From: Marinobacter sp. B9-2
GTDB lineage: Bacteria > Pseudomonadota > Gammaproteobacteria > Pseudomonadales > Oleiphilaceae
Assembly: GCA_003030785.1 (NCBI GenBank)
Contig: PYVH01000009.1
Location: forward strand, 1-54,279
Direction: 5' to 3'
DNA: 54,279 bases
Numbering within the stretch: position 1 is the stretch's first letter; each line of letters opens with the position of its first letter. A program made the translations under genes and the position numbers. The notes below the pieces were generated by a model, which was given only the letters and a program-made list of their open reading frames with translations, had not been told where the DNA came from and did no database searches. Below, piece after piece: positions 50,234-54,279 of this stretch.

Positions 50234-50432
50234 TCTGCGGGAGAGACTGAATCGCCCAAGCTGGTGATCAGCGCCGAAGGAGCAACTGCCCCGGAAACTC
50301 TCAGGCAAAAGGACCGCTGACATGAATACTTTCCGAAGAGCTGCCGACAATCGCGTCAGTCGGCACACCGAAGGAGCAAGCGGCCGGTTTCGCTGAAACG
50401 GCCCGTGAATCTCTCAGGTTCCGTGACGGAAG
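50234..50432 (+). ncRNA. Tandem glycine riboswitch (two gcvT-type aptamers)
   Basis: Aptamer 1 (50234-50320) shows the conserved GCGGGAGAGA, CGCCGAAGGAGCAA and CTCTCAGGCAAAAGGACCGC segments. Aptamer 2 (about 50330-50432) has a closing helix TTCCG/CGGAA with CACCGAAGGAGCAA and AATCTCTCAGG inside. The linker is short, as usual for the cooperative tandem form. The downstream gene begins at 50490. Confidence 0.93.
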
Positions 50433-50469
50433 GGGTGCTTTCTGCCATTTCGAGCAGAGAGGAAACCCT
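50431..50469 (+). promoter_or_regulatory. Likely expression platform of the glycine riboswitch
   Basis: CTTTCTGC (50438-50445) can pair with GCAGAGAG (50454-50461) with one G-U pair, extended by AGGG/CCCT outside (50431-50434 and 50466-50469). The structure ends 20 bases before the ATG and shares its first bases with the closing helix of aptamer 2. It could therefore switch between forms. There is no T-run, so translational control near GGAG at 50480 is as likely as termination. Confidence 0.45.
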
Positions 50470-50489
50470 GGGCGCTCACGGAGATTGGA

Positions 50490-51710
50490 ATGAAGCGAAT
50501 CGCAGTAATTGGCGGTGGTATCACCGGTATTACCACAGCCTACACCCTCGCCAAGCGCGGGCTTGATGTTACGGTTTACGAGAAACACCGTTATGCGGCG
50601 ATGGAAACCTCCTTCGCCAATGGTGGGCAGCTTTCGGCCTCTAACGCTGAAGTCTGGAACAACTGGCAGACGGTCATGAAGGGCATCAAGTGGATGTCCC
50701 GCCGGGATGCGCCCCTGCTGGTCAATCCCAAGCCTTCCTGGCACAAACTCAGCTGGTTCGCCGAGTTCATTGCCGCTATTCCCCAGTACGAGAAAAACAC
50801 CACGGAAACAGCCCGTCTGGCCATTGCTGCCCGTGATCACCTGTTTGCCTGGGCGCAGGAAGAGGGCATCGATTTTGATCTCAAGAAGCAGGGCATCCTC
50901 CACATCTATCGCGATAAGGCCGGGTTCGACCACGCGGCCAAAGTGTCTCGTTTGCTGTCTGCTGGCGGCCTTGAGCGCCGTTCGGTGACCCCGGAGGAGA
51001 TGAAATCCATCGAGCCGACCCTGGCCGGCAACTATTACGGCGGATTCTTCACCGAGAGTGACTCCACCGGTGATATTCACAAATTCACCAACGGGCTGGC
51101 CGATGCCATCCAGCGCCTTGGCGTTAAAACCTGCTATGGCCACACGGTGACCGAGCTGAGCGCCGACGAGCGCAATGCCTGGGTTACTGCTCACGATGGC
51201 ACCGAGCAGTCCCGGGACACATTCGACGGCGTGGTTATCTGTGCCGGTGTCGGCAGCCGCGGGCTCGCGAAAAAGCTGGGTGACCGGGTGAATATCTATC
51301 CGGTGAAGGGCTACTCCATTACCGTGGAGCTGGACGACGAAGCCTCGCAAAAGGCCGCACCGACGGTCAGCCTGCTGGATGATGCCACCAAGATCGTAAC
51401 CAGTCGCCTTGGCGATGGCCGTTTCCGGGTTGCCGGTACCGCCGAGTTCAGCGGTTACAACCGCGATATCAAGGATGACCGGATCCGCCCGCTGACCCGT
51501 TGGGTTGAGCAGTGTTTCCCCGGAGTCTGTACACGCAAGGTTGTCCCCTGGGCCGGATTACGCCCGATGCTGCCGAACATGATGCCAAGGGTTGGGCCGG
51601 GTCGCCTGCCAACGGTGTTCTACAACACCGGCCATGGGCATCTTGGCTGGACACTTTCGGCGATCACCGCCGAAATGGTCGCCGAGAGCGTTACCGGGGA
51701 TAGCCGGTAA
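50490..51710 (+). CDS. FAD-dependent amino-acid dehydrogenase (DadA family), riboswitch-controlled
   Basis: This 406-residue flavoprotein resembles the small subunit of D-amino acid dehydrogenase and glycine oxidases. The FAD motif is RIAVIGGGITGITTAYTLAK and the DadA-type segment is SFANGGQLSASNAEVWNNW. Near the C-terminus WAGLRPMLPNMMPRVG and YNTGHGHLGWTLS are characteristic. Because a tandem glycine riboswitch precedes it, the natural substrate is probably glycine (or glycine acts as the inducing signal), giving oxidative deamination when glycine is abundant. The 3' end overlaps the convergent kinase gene by 20 bases. Confidence 0.88.
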   Translation: MKRIAVIGGGITGITTAYTLAKRGLDVTVYEKHRYAAMETSFANGGQLSASNAEVWNNWQTVMKGIKWMSRRDAPLLVNPKPSWHKLSWFAEFIAAIPQYEKNTTETARLAIAARDHLFAWAQEEGIDFDLKKQGILHIYRDKAGFDHAAKVSRLLSAGGLERRSVTPEEMKSIEPTLAGNYYGGFFTESDSTGDIHKFTNGLADAIQRLGVKTCYGHTVTELSADERNAWVTAHDGTEQSRDTFDGVVICAGVGSRGLAKKLGDRVNIYPVKGYSITVELDDEASQKAAPTVSLLDDATKIVTSRLGDGRFRVAGTAEFSGYNRDIKDDRIRPLTRWVEQCFPGVCTRKVVPWAGLRPMLPNMMPRVGPGRLPTVFYNTGHGHLGWTLSAITAEMVAESVTGDSR

Positions 51711-53250
51711 TCTCCCGGATTTTCCGGTACAGAGGTTGAAGCTGGGGGTACATCTTCAGATAAACCTCGGAATAGAGCTGCTGGTAAAGGGCCCGGGTTT
51801 CTTCATTGGGGTGGAAAACGTCGCCAACCCGGGTCATGTTTGCCACGGCGGTGTCGAAATCCGGATGCAGACCCAGCCCCACGGCCGCGTCTATGGCGGC
51901 GCCGAGTCCGGAGGTCTCATACGTGTGAGGCCTTTCGGCCGGTAATCCGAACACATCGGCGGTCAACTGCATGGCTGCATCACTCTGGGAGCCACCGCCG
52001 GCCACTCGCAGCTTCCGGATCTTAACGCCGCTTCGCTTTTCGATTTTTTCCTTTCCTTCCCGCAGCGCGTAGGCCAGACCTTCGAGGATTGCGCGATAGA
52101 TGTGGGAACGGGTGTGAACGTCCCCGAACCCGATGATCGAACCTTTGGCTTCCGGCCCCGGCTGGCGCACGCCGGGAGACCAGTAGGGCTGAAGCATCAG
52201 GCCCATGGCCCCGGGCGGCACCGCCTTGACCAGTTCATCGAACAGCGCTTCGGGCTCAATGCCTCGCTGTTCGGCGATTTTTCGTTCCCGCAGGCCGAAT
52301 TCCCGCTTGAACCAGCTCACCATCCAGAAACCCCGGTAGATCATGACTTCCGTGGAGTAGTGACCCGGCAGCGCCGAGGGATAGGGTGGCATTAACCGGA
52401 TTGGCTCCACGTAGCGTTGGCTGGTGGTGTTGATGGTGGCGGTGGTGCCGTAGCTCATGCAGCCAATGTCCGGTGTCAGCCCGCCGGAGCCCAGAATCTC
52501 GCAGGCCTTGTCCGAAGCGGCAGCGATCACGGGCAGGCTTTTGGTAAGGCCCAGGTGCTGGCAGGCTTCGTCGGTCAGGTGGCCCAAAGTCTCAGCGGGC
52601 GCTACCAGCTCCGGAAGCATGGCGGGCTTGACGGGCATGGTCTGCCATTTGAAATCCCTCGGGCCGGCCCAGCGGTGTTTTTTGTAGTCGAAGGGCAGGT
52701 ATCCGACCTGGCTTCCGGTCGAGTCTTTAAACTCCCCGGTCAGGCGGTAATTGAGGTAGCCAGACAGCAAGAGGAAGTGCCGGGTTTTGGCCCAGAGCTC
52801 CGGTTCGTTCTGGGCAATCCAGTTGGCCTGGGTTTTTTCCCGGAACCGGTTGATGGTGTCTTCCAACCGGGCAAGTTTGAACAGCCAGCCCCAGGGCCCT
52901 TTGACCGGGCCTTCGACCTTTGCGTGGCGCTGGTCGAGCCAGATGATTGCAGGTCTCAGGGGGTGTCCGTTCTCATCCAGATTGATGACGGTGCCCCGCT
53001 GGGTGGTCGATGTGACACCGGCAACCTGATCCGGCGTTGCTTCTGTGGAATGCCAGAGCAACTTGCAGGCTTCCCCGAGCTGCTCCCAGAAATACTCGGG
53101 ATGCTGCTCGGCCCAGCCGGGTTCTCTCGAGAAATAGGGCTCAATTTCCTGCTTGCCTTTGCCCACCAGGTTGCCCCGGGTATCGAAGAGCAGCGCACGA
53201 ACGCTCTGGGTGCCGTTATCGATAGCCAGAATCAGCGGCTCAGCCGGCAT
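51691..53250 (-). CDS. FGGY-family carbohydrate kinase
   Basis: This 519-residue kinase phosphorylates a sugar or polyol. The N-terminal phosphate-binding motif is LILAIDNGTQSVRALLFDTR, followed by TSTTQRGTVINLDENG and PAIIWLDQRHA. In the C-terminal half IYRAILEGLAYALREG and VAGGGSQSDAAMQLTADVFG match the family. I chose the ATG at 53250. An upstream frame extending to 53739 lies within the glycerol-3-phosphate dehydrogenase gene and has no family likeness. Its start overlaps that gene's 3' end by 11 bases. Substrate is uncertain: glycerol or a related polyol is suggested by the neighbour. Confidence 0.9.
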   Translation of the reverse strand: MPAEPLILAIDNGTQSVRALLFDTRGNLVGKGKQEIEPYFSREPGWAEQHPEYFWEQLGEACKLLWHSTEATPDQVAGVTSTTQRGTVINLDENGHPLRPAIIWLDQRHAKVEGPVKGPWGWLFKLARLEDTINRFREKTQANWIAQNEPELWAKTRHFLLLSGYLNYRLTGEFKDSTGSQVGYLPFDYKKHRWAGPRDFKWQTMPVKPAMLPELVAPAETLGHLTDEACQHLGLTKSLPVIAAASDKACEILGSGGLTPDIGCMSYGTTATINTTSQRYVEPIRLMPPYPSALPGHYSTEVMIYRGFWMVSWFKREFGLRERKIAEQRGIEPEALFDELVKAVPPGAMGLMLQPYWSPGVRQPGPEAKGSIIGFGDVHTRSHIYRAILEGLAYALREGKEKIEKRSGVKIRKLRVAGGGSQSDAAMQLTADVFGLPAERPHTYETSGLGAAIDAAVGLGLHPDFDTAVANMTRVGDVFHPNEETRALYQQLYSEVYLKMYPQLQPLYRKIREITGYPR

Positions 53251-54279
53251 CGGAGGCCTCCCCGGGTGGCAGCGAATAGGCGTTGTGATAGATCGCCAGG
53301 TAGCGGGCCTGTTCTTCCTCCCAACGCTGGTCATCCCAGCCAAGCAGGGGTTGGCAATGGTTGCGGATCTCCGGCAGAAGGGCGTTGCCGGCAGCTGGCA
53401 GCACCAGGCCCAATCGTGTCCGGCGCAGAAGCAGATCGTCCAGATGCTGCACATCTTCTTTCTGGCAGGCCCAGCAGAGCTCCGCCCAGAGCAGGTCGGA
53501 AGCCTGGTTCGGAGTGACAGGCTCCATCGGGCCCGAGGCAAGGAGCGGCTCAAGCTCGGGGCCGTAGAACCCCTGCAGTCGCTGCCAGCACTGGTGGCCA
53601 ATTGCCGCTGGCCTTGGCGAATATTCCGTCGCCCGAAATACCGGTTCGGACGCTGGCCGAAGATCCTTACCGGCGTCTTCGCCAAGTCCCCGGGTGAGCG
53701 CTTCACGGGCGATAACCCGGAAGGTGGTGAGCTTGCCACCGGCGATGCTGATCAGCCCGCGGTCGACCCGGAGTTCGTGTTCCCGGTTTTCTTTGGAGGG
53801 CGCCTTGCCTGTGCCATCGGTTACCACCGGCCGCACGCCGGCCCAGGTTGACAGTATGTCGCTTCGGGCAATGGGGCTGCCCGGAAACAGTCGTGAGGCG
53901 ATCTCAAGCAGATAGGCGGTCTCCGCTTCGGAAATCACAGGCTCCTGATCAAGGTTCCCTTCATGGTCGATATCGGTGGTCCCCAGAACGGTCGTGCCCA
54001 GCCATGGGAAGGCAAACACCGGGCGGCCATCTTCAGGATGAAACAGGGAAACCGAACAGGGCACCGGCAGGCATGACCAGGGGAGCACCAGATGGCTGCC
54101 CCGCAGCGGGCGGATGTTCATGGCCGCCTCGGAGGTGTCACTGGATTGCAGCCGATCGGCCCAGGCGCCGGTGGCGTTGATGACCAGGGGCGCGGAGATC
54201 TCGATGGGCGCGTCGCTTTCCTCTGGCTGAATCAGCAAGCCCGATACCTGGCCGCCGATGCGTTTTACTTCGAGTGCCG
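53240..54279 (-). CDS. FAD-dependent glycerol-3-phosphate dehydrogenase (5' end outside window)
   Basis: This is the C-terminal two thirds of a GlpD/GlpA-type enzyme, which oxidises glycerol 3-phosphate to dihydroxyacetone phosphate at the membrane. The frame is open to the right window edge, so the start is missing. Visible segments are LVINATGAWADRL, RPLRGSHLVLPW, PWLGTTVLGTTDIDHEG, TWAGVRPVVTDGTG and ISIAGGKLTTFRVIAREAL. It is followed by the FGGY kinase with an 11-base overlap, suggesting a polyol-phosphate utilisation operon. The TTG at 54238 is internal and not the real start. Confidence 0.9.
   Translation of the reverse strand, partial: ALEVKRIGGQVSGLLIQPEESDAPIEISAPLVINATGAWADRLQSSDTSEAAMNIRPLRGSHLVLPWSCLPVPCSVSLFHPEDGRPVFAFPWLGTTVLGTTDIDHEGNLDQEPVISEAETAYLLEIASRLFPGSPIARSDILSTWAGVRPVVTDGTGKAPSKENREHELRVDRGLISIAGGKLTTFRVIAREALTRGLGEDAGKDLRPASEPVFRATEYSPRPAAIGHQCWQRLQGFYGPELEPLLASGPMEPVTPNQASDLLWAELCWACQKEDVQHLDDLLLRRTRLGLVLPAAGNALLPEIRNHCQPLLGWDDQRWEEEQARYLAIYHNAYSLPPGEASDAG

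Noticed and set aside
53251-53739. N-terminal extension of the FGGY kinase
   Set aside because: It lies out of frame within the glycerol-3-phosphate dehydrogenase gene; the kinase motif begins just after the ATG at 53250.
1-54279. CRISPR array or prophage
   Set aside because: No regularly spaced repeats and no phage structural, packaging or integrase genes were seen.

Overview
The window looks like chromosomal DNA of a marine gammaproteobacterium. Marinobacter or a close relative is my best guess. It rests on the tandem glycine riboswitch ahead of a DadA-type gene, the FGGY kinase/GlpD pair, the MksBEF-type condensin and the proteobacterial gene styles, and not on any search. Most of the window from about 10.7 kb rightward is GC-rich by eye. 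The first 9.8 kb is clearly more AT-rich.

Region 1 (1-9830) is a catabolic cluster: a three-gene TRAP carboxylate transporter (its binding-protein gene is cut by the window edge), two paralogous GMC flavin alcohol dehydrogenases, a CaiB/BaiF CoA-transferase, a CitE/HpcH-type C-C lyase and a convergent LysR regulator. The gene set suggests uptake of a hydroxylated organic acid, oxidation of its alcohol group, activation to a CoA thioester and cleavage. The cluster stops at a 45-base 3' fragment of a tRNA-Cys gene, the usual scar of a genomic island.

Region 2 (9.9-29.6 kb) is rich in DNA-defence and DNA-metabolism genes. It holds a Phd/VapC toxin-antitoxin pair with a palindromic operator, a complete type I Wadjet operon (JetABCD), a decayed kinase gene, a PRPP synthetase homologue and an NAD-linked molybdenum formate dehydrogenase (fused FdsG-FdsB, then FdsA). 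It ends with a tight four-gene operon: an SbcD/YhaO-like nuclease, an SbcC/YhaN-like ATPase, a HIT hydrolase, and a protein that appears to join a ScoMcrA-like sulfur-binding domain to a DUF3883 nuclease-like domain. I consider this operon the best candidate for an undescribed system.

Region 3 (29.7-39.8 kb) is a mosaic. An FAD amine oxidase, a YdcH-like protein and a stub of an Old Yellow Enzyme gene precede a probable operon (CIA30, DNA glycosylase, SDR, Gfo/Idh/MocA). Then come a LOV-like PAS protein, a PAS/chemoreceptor fragment, two more CIA30 copies (one a fragment), a RhuM-Fic protein, a ZIP metal transporter and an LpxR-type lipid A deacylase. Three otherwise intact reading frames here each carry one in-frame stop codon, so the block seems to be decaying.

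Region 4 (39.9-45.7 kb) is a second, different condensin-type anti-plasmid operon, MksG-MksB-MksF-MksE, with 8-base overlaps at all three junctions. Region 5 (45.7-54.3 kb) is more ordinary: an ATP-grasp protein divergent from an M17 aminopeptidase, a DUF3336 patatin phospholipase, a tandem glycine riboswitch controlling an FAD amino-acid dehydrogenase, and an FGGY kinase with a glycerol-3-phosphate dehydrogenase that runs off the right edge. I saw no CRISPR array, complete tRNA, rRNA, prophage or intact insertion sequence.
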